Below, piece by piece: positions 44,401 to 55,061 of a stretch of 64,000 nucleotides of DNA (positions are counted from its first letter, which is position 1; each line of letters starts with the position of its first letter). Both the position numbers and the translations under genes were made by a program. Source of the DNA: Strigamia acuminata (Eukaryota; Arthropoda; Chilopoda; Geophilomorpha; Linotaeniidae); the NCBI GenBank assembly GCA_949358305.1, contig OX442314.1, forward strand, positions 47,376,581-47,440,580, written 5' to 3'. The notes under the pieces are model-generated. The model was given only the letters and a program-made list of their open reading frames with translations. It had not been told where the DNA came from and made no database searches.

Positions 44401-45945
44401 GAAGTTATTGAGCCCACGACGTACGACGAGGCCATGAAGTCAATGAATTCCGAGGAGTGGAAGAAAGCCACGGATGAAGAAATCGCATCTATGAAGCACC
44501 ACCGGGTCTGGAGAATTACGAAACTCCCCGCAGGAGGAAAAACTGTAAAATGCAAATGGGTATTTAAAATAAAATCCAATCCGAACACTGGGGCTCAACG
44601 ATTCAAGGCGAGACTAGTCGCCGCCGGTTATACGCAACGATGGGGCCAAGATTACGACACAACCTTCGCGCCCGTGATCCGAATCGAAACGATGCGTATG
44701 CTAATTAATGACGCAATAAAGCGGGGCGGGACACTAAATCAATACGATGTAAAAGCAGCTTACCTACACGGCGAACTCGAGGAAACCATATTCATGGAAC
44801 AGCCAACCGGATACACAGAGGGAGATGGGAAGCAGGTATGCCAACTTCTGAAGAGTATATACGGACTTAAACAATCAGGCCGCTGCTGGTACGAGAAGCT
44901 CACGGAAGTCTTGAAGGGAGTCAAATTTGAACAGTCACCAGACGACCCGTGCCTGTTTATTGTGCGCAGAGGAGAGGAATATATGCTGATGGGGGTCTAC
45001 GTAGATGACGCCCTCGTATCCGCATCCAGCGCCAAATTTGAAAAATTAATAATTGGAAAAATTCGCGAAGAAATTGAGCTGTTAAGTATGGGACCACTGT
45101 CATCAATTTTGGGGATCCAAGCGACATGGGACGGAGGAGAAATCCAGTTGCACCAGACCAAATATATTGAGGACATATTACTGCAATACGGAATGGAGGA
45201 TTGCAACCCCAAAAATACACCCATGGACCCCAATCAAAAATTGGACGAACACGAAGAAAGCCCAGAAGTCGATCCAAAGTCATACCAAGAACTAATTGGA
45301 AAAATTATGTACTTGGCAACGAACACCCGTCCCGACTTGAGCTTCGCGATGAGCACATTGTCGCAGTACAATTGCAAGCCGAAGCAAATGCATTATTGCG
45401 CGTTGAAGCGCATCCTGAAGTATTTAAGAAGAACAATCGATTACAGACTGACGTATCGAAAGGAGGCGAGAAATTTGCATGCCTACACAGACGCCAGCTG
45501 GGACCGGACAGAAGATGCGAAATCGTTTTCAGGATTCATCATAATAGACGGGACAGCAGTCATAAATTGGAGGTGCAAGAAGCAGAGCACTGTAGCAGCA
45601 TCGAGCACCGAGAGCGAGATGCATGCACTTTCAGAGGGCGTGAGGGACTTGGCGTGGACACAGAATCTAAACAACTTCATCACACCTCAACCACAAGAGA
45701 AATTGGCAACAGTGTTCTGCGACAGCCTGAACGCGACGCAACTGTTGCAGAGAGGGCCGCAAAAGGCAAGATCGAAATATCACAACCGGCGAATTCATCA
45801 GATCAAAGATGAAATTGAAGGCGGACGAATTAATGTAAAACACATTCCTGGAGAAAACATGCTTGCGGATTTCCTGACTAAACCGCTAGCCGGACCACCA
45901 TTGGAGAGAAACATGGTCGGACTGGGAATAAAGAAGAACGAATGA
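41491..45945 (+). CDS. Copia Gag-Pol polyprotein
   Basis: 1484 codons from the ATG at 41491, after a poly-A-rich leader. Domains in order: Gag of the UBN2/copia type (1-210); two zinc knuckles (C228-C241 and C247-C260, CX2CX4HX4C); a Glu/Lys-rich repeat insert (about 325-396); aspartic protease (D417-S-G); integrase zinc finger (H547, H552, C580, C583) and DDE core (D611, D674, E710); an acidic Thr/Pro/Glu linker (about 865-915); reverse transcriptase (D1086; YVDD 1170-1173); RNase H (D1334, E1374, D1411, D1460). All catalytic residues are in place and there is no stop or frameshift. The longer frame starting upstream at 41443 would encode poly-Lys from the A-run; it is not preferred. The two low-complexity inserts are unusual for the family. 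Confidence 0.95.
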   Translation: MTTTKLHVVSNVELLNDSNYTLWSERIETILRGRKLWRAAIAGAEPPHGVADAEDFEAKEKIWETWDDKNAEAIEIMIGTLTGDQVLKYRASRNAKILWEKIKENMQTDNTQLQLECNMQLTHCKMDKTETIDHYLNRIEALQTESAQLGKDITDLEVRFYALHGLRDEFHPTALAIKANKTLTNKEARAMLKQTETRGQKANETRAPDAAYETKVKRFEKGTGVRKCYNCDMPGHTAGECRNPTLCYNCRGTGHRASECRQPKRENKNGGRNAKKPHSKGPPRTLRAREIGPERPQRMLRAFEVEDKEPQEPMESIGTPEDDVSEKFDEILEETLEENLEENLEEKFEEKIVEKIEEKLVGKIEENLEENVEEKFEEKIVEKIDGKLVGKIEEKGFIATCERAGRCEENNEQWILDSGATSHMAKSRGIFATYTPESRAIQVADEGTTIRTSGIGDICVKTTTSQDVLRLERVLHVPRLDSNLLSVPKIVDKKMKVLFEEKKATILSTEGEKILTALREGDSFVINLKIEKNGNARQTKEINTTWHQRLGHLAPDTMRTMMNDQLVRGLTLNRNEKAKCDACIRSKLTRKPHKPVNTRQSSAVMDLWHVDLIGPLKPESLGKARFILTVVDDYSRKTLIRILKTKDETSEELKNLITRCERQTGRRLRKIRSDNGGEFIVGTLSAWFKERGIDHQLTTPFSPASNGVAERHNRTIIEMTRTMLCDAQLPLNFWAECATTAAHIRNSCTSRAHGKTPSEIWDKRKPTVKYLKRYGCVAYTLIRDANRTKLEPKAQKGIFVGYSQNRKAYRIYNPNTRKINEERNVRFLEHELGATLLHGEAQPETTHCNVLFEFQETDTEAENAPRDENEITRPEQDGNENEPTQNESEPTQDERESTPDENEPTRDKTEPTQSGNAANTQANKIGRPKGTTNAANTEKLREQRAEYEQTLVQQGARRSSRKRKHRAYRSEVIEPTTYDEAMKSMNSEEWKKATDEEIASMKHHRVWRITKLPAGGKTVKCKWVFKIKSNPNTGAQRFKARLVAAGYTQRWGQDYDTTFAPVIRIETMRMLINDAIKRGGTLNQYDVKAAYLHGELEETIFMEQPTGYTEGDGKQVCQLLKSIYGLKQSGRCWYEKLTEVLKGVKFEQSPDDPCLFIVRRGEEYMLMGVYVDDALVSASSAKFEKLIIGKIREEIELLSMGPLSSILGIQATWDGGEIQLHQTKYIEDILLQYGMEDCNPKNTPMDPNQKLDEHEESPEVDPKSYQELIGKIMYLATNTRPDLSFAMSTLSQYNCKPKQMHYCALKRILKYLRRTIDYRLTYRKEARNLHAYTDASWDRTEDAKSFSGFIIIDGTAVINWRCKKQSTVAASSTESEMHALSEGVRDLAWTQNLNNFITPQPQEKLATVFCDSLNATQLLQRGPQKARSKYHNRRIHQIKDEIEGGRINVKHIPGENMLADFLTKPLAGPPLERNMVGLGIKKNE

Positions 45946-45974
45946 AGTATTCCATCGAGCAACATTGACGACCT

Positions 45975-45984
45975 GTAGGAGGGA
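45975..45984 (+). other. Copia polypurine tract
   Basis: GTAGGAGGGA lies just before the 3' LTR, the expected position for the plus-strand primer. Confidence 0.65.
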
Positions 45985-45986
45985 TT

Positions 45987-46223
45987 TGTTAGATTGACAG
46001 GCGCCAATATTGCTACAGACATTAAAGGATTAGGAACAGGACCTCGTGGACAAAGGGAGAGAAGAAGCGCAGGGTCGTGAACTGTCAGCGACCCCAACTA
46101 AACAACCAATGAGAGAATTTCGTTTTGACCCCACAAACTGTATTTAACCCCCCTGTTCAGAAATAAAACTCACTTGTCAATTTTCAACCTTTCAACACGT
46201 GTGTTCTTTTGAGATGTACAACA
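45987..46223 (+). repeat. Copia 3' LTR
   Basis: 237 bp, apparently identical to the 5' LTR; followed by the AGATT target duplication. Confidence 0.95.
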
Positions 46224-46257
46224 AGATTAAGTATTTCAAAATATTTGATTAGATTTA

Positions 46258-46500
46258 TTGAATATTTATTCTTATTTATTTATTTTTAATTCTTATTTAT
46301 TTTTATTTTTAATTCTTATTTATTTTTATTACTTATTCTTATTTATTTTTATTATTTATTCTTTTTTATTTTTATTTTTTATTCTTATTTATTTTTATTA
46401 CTTATTCTTATTTATTTTTATTACTTATTCTTATTTATTTTTATTACTTATTGTTATTTATTTTTATTACTTATTGTTATTTATTTTTATTATTTATTCT
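46258..46500. repeat. T-rich tandem repeat
   Basis: About ten diverged copies of a 20-24 bp TTCTTATTTATTTTTATTAC-type unit, ending in a polypyrimidine tract and CATTTCAG. Confidence 0.8.
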
Positions 46501-46506
46501 CATTTC

Positions 46507-46825
46507 AGATATGGAAATCGTCAATGCTGAAGGAAAATTCGCTCAAATCACGAACTATTAGCTACACTTCATCCACGCAGAGTTACACCAAGGGCATTGT
46601 GGTTCCAAATAATTGGACAAGTCAAAATGAACGTTGAATGGGCAAATCGAGCGACCGAAGCCAACTTCATTGTCGTGACGAAAGAAGTTACTCTCGTCTT
46701 GGGAATACGTTTTCTTTGGGACTCAAATGTGTTTTGTGGGACGATATTTAGTTTTGTAAGATTTGCCGTGCCACACATCCACAAAACCCAGTGCTGCGCT
46801 TTCCTTATGTCATTTTTGAAATAAA
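46507..46825 (+). other. Possible terminal exon of unknown gene
   Basis: Follows a good acceptor (ATTTATTCTCATTTCAG) and has higher GC than its surroundings. One frame gives about 40 residues (KSSMLKENSL ... NWTSQNER) to a stop near 46633; another stays open to 46823. An AATAAA-like signal (GAAATAAATAATT) follows near 46820. No partner exon was found, so this may be an exon remnant. Confidence 0.25.
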
Positions 46826-46887
46826 TAATTTCAAGTGCTGTGTTGATTGTTTTTAGAGTTATTGTTTTAAATTTACTGTTAGTTAAC

Positions 46888-46979
46888 AATGTTTTTTAGG
46901 ATAATTTTATGATTCTCTACAACTTTGTAATTGGAAATTTTGCTCTACAGTATCTCAACCAGTTAACGAATGAAAAGTG
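46888..46979. repeat. Dispersed ACAGGGTGTCC repeat, member 2, left half
   Basis: CTCTACAACTTTGTAATTGG...AATTTTGCT aligns with the reverse complement of 26330-26365. It is continued on the far side of the BEL element at 53537, so the insertion split it. Confidence 0.75.
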
Positions 46980-47594
46980 TGTTAAATTTGCATAAGTTTA
47001 AATCAATACAAATCTACCAAACAAATTTCCAAAGTCCTGGATACAAGTGGATGAATAAAGTTGAGATGGTGGTGAAATTCAAAGATGGCGTTGGAGCAAA
47101 GTAAAAGCACAACCACACGTTTTAGAGGTAAAAGGTACACTGGTCTTTATTCAATTATTTACACAAAAGGAAAAAGTAAAGAATGCAGATGACACGCTCT
47201 GAGCACCAATGGAAACGGTGCACACAAATTTGGAAAAACCCCACCAATTAAAAGATTAACGTGGGGACAAGAACCTTGTACAAACTAGAACAGGTCAATA
47301 CACTCAAATGACAAATGGTAATTAATAATAAAAGTGTTACATCTTCAAATCAAAACATAATATTGAAGCCTAAATATGAGAAACAATAAAATCAGCAAAT
47401 CAATGTTAAATTCAAATCAAATATCAAAATCAATAATGTTATTATACAACACCTCAAAGCAATGTAAAAAATGGCAAATAAAATTACCCAATCACCAATA
47501 TAGAAAGGAATAACAAATCAAGGTGGAAAATAGAAATACAAATGGCAATTTAAATAATGGTTTATTTAACCCGTAAAATCACCCGATTTTCACA
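46980..47594 (-). repeat. BEL/Pao 3' LTR
   Basis: 615 bp with TG...CA ends. The polyprotein frame runs 16 bases into it (last codons and stop at 47579). The tract just outside it in element orientation (GGCCGGCAG) is only weakly purine-rich. Confidence 0.95.
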
Positions 47595-50500
47595 CTGCCG
47601 GCCAGAGGATCACCCAATCTCACCTCCAACCATACGAGGCGTTGAACTGGTTGACGTAATTTTCCCCCATCCGCGAGCACGAGTTCACATGACCTAACTT
47701 TGTCATCGCGACCTCGTCTGACTTCGACCACTCTCCCCATCTTCCATTTCAAACGGGGTTTAAATTGCTCCTCAATTATCACAACGTCGTCAATTTGCAG
47801 CTCACGTTTGTCTGATTTTCCCGTTTGCACCTTCAGGTCCTTTAAATATTCACGGGACCAGCGTGACCAAAATGTTAACAACATGCGTTGTTGATATTGC
47901 CACTGTCGAACGAATTCCTTTTGAGTCGGTTCGAGTATTTCAGTTGACCCTGAATCCGGCAAGTGTGTTTGCATGGTTCCCGTCAAGAAATGTGCTGGAG
48001 TAAGTGGTTCGGCTTCGCTTGGCTTCTCGTACACGTATGTGATGGGCCTACGGTTGATGACCGCTTCCGTCTGTGCCAAGAAAGTTCCAAATTGATAAAA
48101 GTTGAGGTGTGCAGATCCGATTACTTTTTTCAAGCAACGTTTAACTGTCTGCACCATCCTCTCCCAGAACCCTCCCCACCACGGTGCATTTTCTACAATG
48201 AACTTCCACTCTATTCCCTTTTGAGCCAGATAATTTTGGAACGCCTCGTCTTTGGTGGAGCGTAAAAGAGATGAAAGTTCTAAATTAGCACGGTGAAAGG
48301 TGGACCCGTTGTCGCTGTATATCGTCTTTGGGAGGCCTCTACGACTGATGAATCGTTCAAACGCCCCCAAAAAGTCTGTTGTTGACAATGAGGGAACCAG
48401 TTCCAAATGCACCGCTCGAATGGTTGCGCACGTGAAAAGGGCTATATAAGCCTTGGTCGTCCGTCCCTTTATTATTATCGGTCCAGCAAAATCGACTCCA
48501 GTAACCGCGAATGGTTGGCACTTAGTCGTCCTGTCTGCTGGGAGGGGGCCTGGCACTTCTCGCATCAACCGTCCTTGAATCTTTTTGCAGACGACGCATT
48601 TGTCCAAAATCGATTTTAAGGTCCTCCTTGCGGATGGTGTCCAGTATAATTCTCGAAATTTAGACAGTGTGGCTGTCAATCCGCAATGAAGGACCTGTAA
48701 ATGAGAGTGTTGCAAAATTAATTTCGTGAGTTTATGGTTTGGAGGTAAAATCAAAGGTTGCACAGCGGTGTACAAATCTCGCGATTTTTGCAGTCGAGTT
48801 TGCAGTTCGATCAACCCCATCTCGTTCAGCTGTGGATTCAGGTCTCGCAATTTTGAATCCCTCTGAATTTGTCTGCCATCTCTCAATTGATTTATTTCCT
48901 GGCCATAAGCGTCCGACTGCGCGATTCGAATCAAGCTGAATTTCGCCCGTTTTATCTCAGCTGCAGTTAATGGACCTCGACCGCGTTGGCTGGCATCTGT
49001 CTGTCGCTTTCCAGCATTGTCAGCAAATCTGTAAACCCATGCCAGTGTTCGGATTGCTTTTGAAAACGATCCAAACCTGGCAAACGGGAAAATATTAGTT
49101 ACTGCTGTTTGCACGACTTCGACGTGCGTTTCAGTCGTTTCGTCATCCTCTTCGACCGGCTCTGTTGGCAGGTTTGGCCAATCTCGACGACTTCCACGTA
49201 GCCAGTCCGGTCCCTGCCACCAAAGTTGCTCGGTTATCAATGCTTCTGCGTCCATTCCTCTTGTCAGGCGGTCAGCAGGATTTTCCACGCCTGGCACGTG
49301 TCTCCACTCTTCAATTTTTGACTTCTCCCTTATCTCCAAAACTCGATTGTGGACGAAGGTTGGTGGTCGTTTGGATGTGTTCTTGATCCAATGGAGACAT
49401 ATCTGAGAGTCCGTCCAAAAAAATATTTCACCTGGCGTCATCAACTCCTTGATTTGGTCGGAGAGACGTACAGCAACCAGTGCTCCCATGAGCTCGAGTC
49501 TTGGCAGTGTAAGTGGTTTAACAGGAGCTACACGACACTTTGACAAAATGAAATTAGTCTCAATCAAATCACCATTAGAGTTCTGGATGTATGCCACCGC
49601 TCCATATGCCTTCGGACTCGCGTCGCAGAATATGTGTACTTCACATTGGTCAAATTCGTCCTGTCCCAACCATCGTGGGATTTGAATTTTTCTTAGAGTG
49701 GGAATTTGGTCGGTCCACTTCTTCCAATCAGCGCGCAACTCGTTGTCTAATTCGTCATCCCATGGCAAATTCCTCAGCCATAGGGACTGGAAAAACATGC
49801 GTGCTGTCACGGTGAATGGTGTAGCAAATCCTAAGGGGTCAAAAATTTGAGCAGTTATTTTGATTACTTCTCTTTTGGTCGTTTTCTTGCTAGGTGGGCA
49901 AGTTTCTACGACTGCTAGTCCTAATTCGTCCAAATTCGGGTTCCATCTAATTCCCAGCACCTTTGTGTCTTCATTAGACGTCAGTGTCGCGTCAGATGGG
50001 CATTCCTCTCGAAATTCAGTTCTCAGTTCGGGCGAATTGGTTTGCCACTTAGCGAGTTCCATACCGGCTGCTGCAAAAATCAAGTTGGACTGGCGAAATG
50101 TCATTAGCGCTTGAGCGACGGTCTTGAGCGACGAGATGAAATCGTCCACGTACAGACACCGTAACAACAACTTTACTGTTTCTGGGTATTTTTTTTCGTA
50201 TTTGCGCAGGTGATGTCGGATTGTTGCGCTCAGTAAGAATGGACTCGGTGTAGCTCCAAATAACACTCGAGTCTGGCGCAGCACTTTCAATAATGCTTTT
50301 CCTATGCCGTCCCAGCACTCATCGATCCAGAAAAATCTTGTTGCGTCGCGGTCCTTTAAAGCAATTTCGATCATGTGGAATGCTTTTTTAATGTCACCTA
50401 TCATGGCCACTCTCCCAAGACGAAATCCTAACAATATAAATATTAGTGACGGTAGAAAGTTTATACCTTTTGATAGGCAATCGTTCAAGGAGAGATAGCC

Positions 50501-52867
50501 CTTTCGATGTGATGAAGCATCAAATACGACTCGCAATTTCGTGGTGACGCGTTCCTCTTTGATCACCGGACTGTGTGGCATGTAGTATACTGGTCCAGTT
50601 GAAGTTTGGTTTGGTATCTCTTCAACAATTCCCATTTTTAACTGTTCATCAATGACTTTCTTGTATTCCAAGTAGAGGTTTGGCTGCTTTCGAAAACGAC
50701 GAATCAGCGACATGATGCGTTGTTCAGCTCCTCTGTAGTTGTCATCCAACTGGTTGGTGTCCACTATCCACGGCAGTTCCACGGAATATTTCGAACCCGT
50801 CCATTTGATGGTTTTCTCAAATTTTTGTAACGTTTCTGCGTCGTCGTTGGTTTCGACCGACTCGTGGCGTACTCCAATCGGTTCCAGTTCCCACATCCGG
50901 CGCAAAAAGTCATCTGTCGATGGGGTAAGTGTAATTTTGTTTATTCTTACCGGTGCAGCAATAACTCTTGTTCCATTTGTGGTCTGTCCATGTAAAGTCC
51001 AGCCAAATTTTGTTTTCACTGCAACTAGATTTTCTTCTAAATATTCAGTTTGACCTGTCATTACACGCCAGTAATGATCCACTCCAATCAGCAAATCCAC
51101 TTCTTTTGAATGCAACGCGACTTGTTTGCAGGCCACCTCGATTTTCCTTCGTTGTAACTCTGCCCTAAGTTGTCCATTTGGTTGCTCTCCGGGCGTGGAT
51201 GTGACGTGGGCAGTCTCAATGGCCTCGATCGTGACAGCGGGTGACTTCGAATTGGCGGGGCTGAGAATCAATTCGACTCTGTTGCGTATTTCCGACCTCG
51301 GCTCTTGTCCAAACACGGCCAAATTGATGGTTTCTGTTCCTAGAATTTTTAAGTTCAGTTTTTTCACCAATTCAGACCGTATGAAGGTGCGCTGGGCTCC
51401 TCCATCGATGTAGCACACTCCCAACGTGGACAGTTTTGGTCCGGCCATTTTCACCATCTGTACCATCAAAAATTCGGACTTGGGTGGGCAGGTGGTGACC
51501 ACTGAGTTGGAATGGACGATCTCCTCGGCGACCTCCGTAGGTTTTGGAGTGTCGCATATGTGGGTGTGATGTGTTCCTTCACAGCTGTAGCACTTCATTC
51601 GGGTCCTGCACTCCTCAGTCTTGTGGGGCACTTTTCCCAAGCATCGCAGGCAAATTCCCTTTTTTTGCAGCTTTTTGCGTCTCTCCTCCATCGTGAGCGG
51701 ACATCTTTTTCGGTTATGTTCTGTGGAATCACAAAATTGGCATTTTATTATCATTACCGACAATTGTGATGCTGATCCAGATCGAGGCTCCTTTTCTTTT
51801 CGTTTGAATTTCCCCTTATTGTTGTGGGCGTTATCCGTGAATGACGATTTGTTTGTTGTCGCGTCAGGTCTTGTTTGTGTTTTCAACATGTCGTATTTGG
51901 CGTGTTTGGCGATGTAGTTGCCCAGCCAATCCATCAATCTCGTTATCGACCTCTCTCCATCACAGTCCTTGTCGTACTCCATAATCACGTTGCGTGGTAT
52001 AGCGGACGACAGCACGGGGAAAATGGTACGCTGAATTTCTGCTAGGGGCACCTCGATGTTCGCCAAATTTTCGATGTTGATCTCCACGTGCCTGTGCAGC
52101 TTCTGGAGTCCAATCCTATCTCGGTCGCTGTTGACTAAAGGTAGATTGATTAAATTTGACAAATATTTATTCTCAAGAACGATCTTGTCGCCATATTTTT
52201 TCTGTAGGCGCGTAATCGCGATAATATAATTGCCAGCTGTAATCTCCAGCGCCTTGATGTCATCCAACGCCTCTCCAACCAAATATGTTCGTAAATGTAA
52301 CAGTTTATGTGTTGCATCCAGTTGTTCGTCGTCGCCAACTTGGATGGAAAATGTTTTCCAGAATCCTCCCCACTCCTCCGGTTTACGCCCGTCGAATTTG
52401 GGTATTTCCAGCGGTTTACGTTTGATGAACGTTTGGCTGTTGGTCGGGGTCGCACGTGGCGTCGCCGCCGTCACTGCTGCGGTAATGGCCGCCGCCAGTG
52501 CGTCGATGTTCGCCGCCGGTTGAGCGTCCGCGCTCGGTCGTAAATTCTGGGGCGGAACGGGTGGATAATTTATTTGATTATACCTGTTCAAACTTGCTCT
52601 TGATGCTGCCAAACGGTCCTCCAGTGCGTCGAGTGCCTGCACGGTGTCGTCGATTTCCTGGTCGCTTTTTGCTAAGTCCAGGGTGGCGTCGAATGACAGT
52701 TGCGCTCGTTTCTGCTTTTGGTCGAGCTGTTGCAGCCATAATTCGATTGTGGCTTGCGGAATCGCAGCTCGCCCGTTCAGCGCGGTGGTGACCGTGGTCA
52801 TCAGTGTGTCGGTGACCAACATGGCCGCCTGGAAGGCTCTGTTCTTCAACTCGAAGCTTCTCACCAT
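47579..52867 (-). CDS. BEL/Pao Gag-Pol polyprotein
   Basis: 1762 codons from ATG at 52867. Order of domains: Gag (DUF1759-like, about 150-330), three Cys/His knuckles (about 376-438), aspartic protease (D488-G-G), reverse transcriptase (D825; YVDD 906-909), RNase H in the Pao style (D1082, E1125, D1153, D1199), integrase zinc finger (H1387, H1394, C1424, C1427) and DDE core (D1459, D1519, E1569), and a C-terminal DUF5641-like region ([10 protein letters not shown] near 1628). The protease-RT-RNaseH-integrase order and this C-terminal domain are typical of BEL/Pao. No env-like ORF is present. The stop codon lies inside the 3' LTR, so the last residues depend on LTR sequence. Confidence 0.96.
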   Translation of the reverse strand: MVRSFELKNRAFQAAMLVTDTLMTTVTTALNGRAAIPQATIELWLQQLDQKQKRAQLSFDATLDLAKSDQEIDDTVQALDALEDRLAASRASLNRYNQINYPPVPPQNLRPSADAQPAANIDALAAAITAAVTAATPRATPTNSQTFIKRKPLEIPKFDGRKPEEWGGFWKTFSIQVGDDEQLDATHKLLHLRTYLVGEALDDIKALEITAGNYIIAITRLQKKYGDKIVLENKYLSNLINLPLVNSDRDRIGLQKLHRHVEINIENLANIEVPLAEIQRTIFPVLSSAIPRNVIMEYDKDCDGERSITRLMDWLGNYIAKHAKYDMLKTQTRPDATTNKSSFTDNAHNNKGKFKRKEKEPRSGSASQLSVMIIKCQFCDSTEHNRKRCPLTMEERRKKLQKKGICLRCLGKVPHKTEECRTRMKCYSCEGTHHTHICDTPKPTEVAEEIVHSNSVVTTCPPKSEFLMVQMVKMAGPKLSTLGVCYIDGGAQRTFIRSELVKKLNLKILGTETINLAVFGQEPRSEIRNRVELILSPANSKSPAVTIEAIETAHVTSTPGEQPNGQLRAELQRRKIEVACKQVALHSKEVDLLIGVDHYWRVMTGQTEYLEENLVAVKTKFGWTLHGQTTNGTRVIAAPVRINKITLTPSTDDFLRRMWELEPIGVRHESVETNDDAETLQKFEKTIKWTGSKYSVELPWIVDTNQLDDNYRGAEQRIMSLIRRFRKQPNLYLEYKKVIDEQLKMGIVEEIPNQTSTGPVYYMPHSPVIKEERVTTKLRVVFDASSHRKGYLSLNDCLSKGINFLPSLIFILLGFRLGRVAMIGDIKKAFHMIEIALKDRDATRFFWIDECWDGIGKALLKVLRQTRVLFGATPSPFLLSATIRHHLRKYEKKYPETVKLLLRCLYVDDFISSLKTVAQALMTFRQSNLIFAAAGMELAKWQTNSPELRTEFREECPSDATLTSNEDTKVLGIRWNPNLDELGLAVVETCPPSKKTTKREVIKITAQIFDPLGFATPFTVTARMFFQSLWLRNLPWDDELDNELRADWKKWTDQIPTLRKIQIPRWLGQDEFDQCEVHIFCDASPKAYGAVAYIQNSNGDLIETNFILSKCRVAPVKPLTLPRLELMGALVAVRLSDQIKELMTPGEIFFWTDSQICLHWIKNTSKRPPTFVHNRVLEIREKSKIEEWRHVPGVENPADRLTRGMDAEALITEQLWWQGPDWLRGSRRDWPNLPTEPVEEDDETTETHVEVVQTAVTNIFPFARFGSFSKAIRTLAWVYRFADNAGKRQTDASQRGRGPLTAAEIKRAKFSLIRIAQSDAYGQEINQLRDGRQIQRDSKLRDLNPQLNEMGLIELQTRLQKSRDLYTAVQPLILPPNHKLTKLILQHSHLQVLHCGLTATLSKFRELYWTPSARRTLKSILDKCVVCKKIQGRLMREVPGPLPADRTTKCQPFAVTGVDFAGPIIIKGRTTKAYIALFTCATIRAVHLELVPSLSTTDFLGAFERFISRRGLPKTIYSDNGSTFHRANLELSSLLRSTKDEAFQNYLAQKGIEWKFIVENAPWWGGFWERMVQTVKRCLKKVIGSAHLNFYQFGTFLAQTEAVINRRPITYVYEKPSEAEPLTPAHFLTGTMQTHLPDSGSTEILEPTQKEFVRQWQYQQRMLLTFWSRWSREYLKDLKVQTGKSDKRELQIDDVVIIEEQFKPRLKWKMGRVVEVRRGRDDKVRSCELVLADGGKLRQPVQRLVWLEVRLGDPLAGSVKIG

Positions 52868-52902
52868 TTTGTTTAAATTGGATTAAATGGGAAATTAAAT
52901 AC

Positions 52903-52920
52903 TCCCGGGTTTCGGCACCA
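52903..52920 (-). other. BEL/Pao primer-binding site (tRNA-Phe)
   Basis: In element orientation TGGTGCCGAAACCCGGGA starts one base after the 5' LTR. It is complementary over 18 bases to the 3' end of Drosophila-type cytosolic tRNA-Phe (acceptor GCCGAAA), as I recall that tRNA. Confidence 0.8.
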
Positions 52921-52921
52921 A

Positions 52922-53536
52922 TGTTAAATTTGCATAAGTTTAAATCAATACAAATCTACCAAACAAATTTCCAAAGTCCTGGATACAAGTGGATGAATAA
53001 AGTTGAGATGGTGGTGAAATTCAAAGATGGCGTTGGAGCAAAGTAAAAGCACAACCACACGTTTTAGAGGTAAAAGGTACACTGGTCTTTATTCAATTAT
53101 TTACACAAAAGGAAAAAGTAAAGAATGCAGATGACACGCTCTGAGCACCAATGGAAACGGTGCACACAAATTTGGAAAAACCCCACCAATTAAAAGATTA
53201 ACGTGGGGACAAGAACCTTGTACAAACTAGAACAGGTCAATACACTCAAATGACAAATGGTAATTAATAATAAAAGTGTTACATCTTCAAATCAAAACAT
53301 AATATTGAAGCCTAAATATGAGAAACAATAAAATCAGCAAATCAATGTTAAATTCAAATCAAATATCAAAATCAATAATGTTATTATACAACACCTCAAA
53401 GCAATGTAAAAAATGGCAAATAAAATTACCCAATCACCAATATAGAAAGGAATAACAAATCAAGGTGGAAAATAGAAATACAAATGGCAATTTAAATAAT
53501 GGTTTATTTAACCCGTAAAATCACCCGATTTTCACA
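52922..53536 (-). repeat. BEL/Pao 5' LTR
   Basis: 615 bp, apparently identical to the other LTR; flanked outside by AAGTG. Confidence 0.95.
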
Positions 53537-53695
53537 AAGTGCATTGTTGAATGTCTGGCATGAAATTTGATTACACCATTGGATTCGTCATCCCAACTTT
53601 GCTACAGGCTAGTCTGCTTGGTTTTTTAAAAAAGCATATACTTATTCTGGAAATTAACTGTGGCGTCTTAAACGAAATACCCTGTATAGTACAAA
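53537..53695. repeat. Dispersed ACAGGGTGTCC repeat, member 2, right half
   Basis: Continues the left half at 46979: AATTTGATTACACCATTGGATT...CCCAACTT aligns with the reverse complement of 26230-26270, and it ends near ATACCCTGTATAG. Confidence 0.75.
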
Positions 53696-53950
53696 TTCAA
53701 TGTAAATGCTACAATCTTATATGGGACTGCGGTCTTATCTACATGGTCTTGGGTCTTGAATGCAAATAAAATCGTACAAAAAATATCAAACAATATAATT
53801 CAAGAAAGGTGAAAAATAAAAAACAACACTCAAATGAAGAATCGACCAGAGCACTCTTTTGGTTCCACTGAGGCCAGTTCAAGTCACCAGTTTCTCCAGG
53901 GACGACTACGAGAAGGTACACAGTTGGATTTGACATTCCCAATAAACCAC
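53690..53950. repeat. Direct repeat of about 250 bp, copy 1
   Basis: Aligns with 55062-55310: ACAAATTCAA.GTAAAT, GAATCGAC.AGAGC, TTCCACTGA, AGTTGGATTT and CCCAATAAA motifs appear in the same order. Copies are clearly diverged. No gene. Confidence 0.7.
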
Positions 53951-54286
53951 ATCGAAAGAAAGTAAATTCTTCAATTAAAAATTAAAAAAAAATTTTTTTT
54001 AATAAAACAAAAAAAAAATTCATGAAATTTACTTATGATGATTATTACCAGGTGTATAACGAGTAATTCTTAAATTTTACCCGGCAATTACACGAAATTA
54101 GTGAGGCGAAAGGAAGCGAGAACACAAGAAAATGTGTTAAATATTAACCCGTATTAAAAACGCTTGAATATTGCATAAAATCGAACTAAACAATAGTACC
54201 GCGAACAGCAGGATTGAAATTTAAAATATTTGCCAGAAAATGTAAATGCCACATTCATATGGGAATGCGGTCCTACAATACAAATT

Positions 54287-55058
54287 GGGGCGTGTCATCT
54301 AGCGCGAAAATATATTCCGCGAATCGATGTACCGCAAATCGATTTACCGCGAATCGATCTACCGCGAACCATTTTTACCGCGAATCATTTTTACCGCGAC
54401 TCGATTTACCGCGAATTTTTAATTTAAAATATAAAATCAACTTCTTGGCTTTCCTGCCCAGCTTCGACGATGTAATTTTTATACGCGGATTGCGTCTGCG
54501 CAAACATCACTACCGGGACTTGTGCAAAAGCTGTTTACTGTTTATTTATTTTAAACAAGCGACCGAATTTAAAATTTTATTATTGTGCAAAAACGATCAA
54601 ATTCGGTAGAAAAACCTCAAATTTGGTAGAAAAACATCAAATTCGGTAGAAAAACACCAAATTGATTCCCAAAACTCAATAAAAACACCAAATTCGGTAG
54701 AAAAACATCAAATTCGGTAGAAAAACACCAAATTGATTCCCAAAACTCAATAAAAACACCAAATTCATTGGCAAAATTAATTAACACTAACCCCAACCAA
54801 ACCTTCCTCCGCTCCTTCACCCCGCACCGAAGCTTTTTAATTGCACATCTCAATCGGCGCCGAAAGCACGTCCGCGGTATCGAAACGTGTCGAAAAAAAA
54901 ATTCGCGGTATTTCGCGGTATTTCGCGGTATTTCTCATTCGCGGTACATCGATTCGCGGTAAATCGATTCGCGGTAAATCGATGTTCGAGCGCGAATTAT
55001 TTTTTTTCGCGGTAAAGCGAGTTCGCGGAAAATTGAGTCGCGGTAGATGTGCGGCCCC
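54287..55058. mobile_element. 772-bp foldback-type DNA element with 8-bp target duplication
   Basis: Flanked by TACAAATT at 54279-54286 and 55059-55066. Ends are inverted repeats starting GGGGC (GGGGCGTGTCATCTAGCGCG and, complement, GGGGCCGCACATCTACCGCG), continuing into arms built of repeated TACCGCGAATCGATT-type motifs (54318-54420 and 54890-55045). The middle holds a non-coding region and a 20-bp minisatellite. No transposase. An 8-bp duplication fits hAT, P, Merlin or Mutator-like elements; the class is not settled. Confidence 0.75.
54594..54775. repeat. 20-bp minisatellite with higher-order repeat
   Basis: Copies of AAATTCGGTAGAAAAACATC, interrupted by an AAATTGATTCCCAAAACTCA variant so that a block of about 70 bp is repeated. 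It lies inside the 772-bp element. Confidence 0.8.
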
Positions 55059-55061
55059 TAC

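Larger units (their letters stand above)
41078..46223 (+). mobile_element. Complete Copia (Ty1/copia) LTR retrotransposon
   Basis: 5146 bp. Two 237-bp LTRs (TGTTAG...CAACA) appear identical and the 5-bp target duplication AGATT is present at 41073-41077 and 46224-46228. Primer-binding site, one open Gag-Pol frame and a purine tract are all present, so the copy looks recent and potentially competent. It lies between unrelated spacer sequences. Confidence 0.95.
46980..53536 (-). mobile_element. Complete BEL/Pao LTR retrotransposon
   Basis: 6557 bp, minus strand. Two 615-bp LTRs look identical and are flanked by the 5-bp duplication AAGTG (46975-46979 and 53537-53541). One uninterrupted polyprotein frame, intact catalytic residues and an 18-base primer-binding site indicate a recent, potentially active copy. 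It has inserted into an older dispersed repeat whose halves flank it. Confidence 0.96.

Noticed and set aside
44045-44588. Frames overlapping the Copia polyprotein linker on both strands
   Set aside because: Shadows of the acidic repeat linker in other frames.
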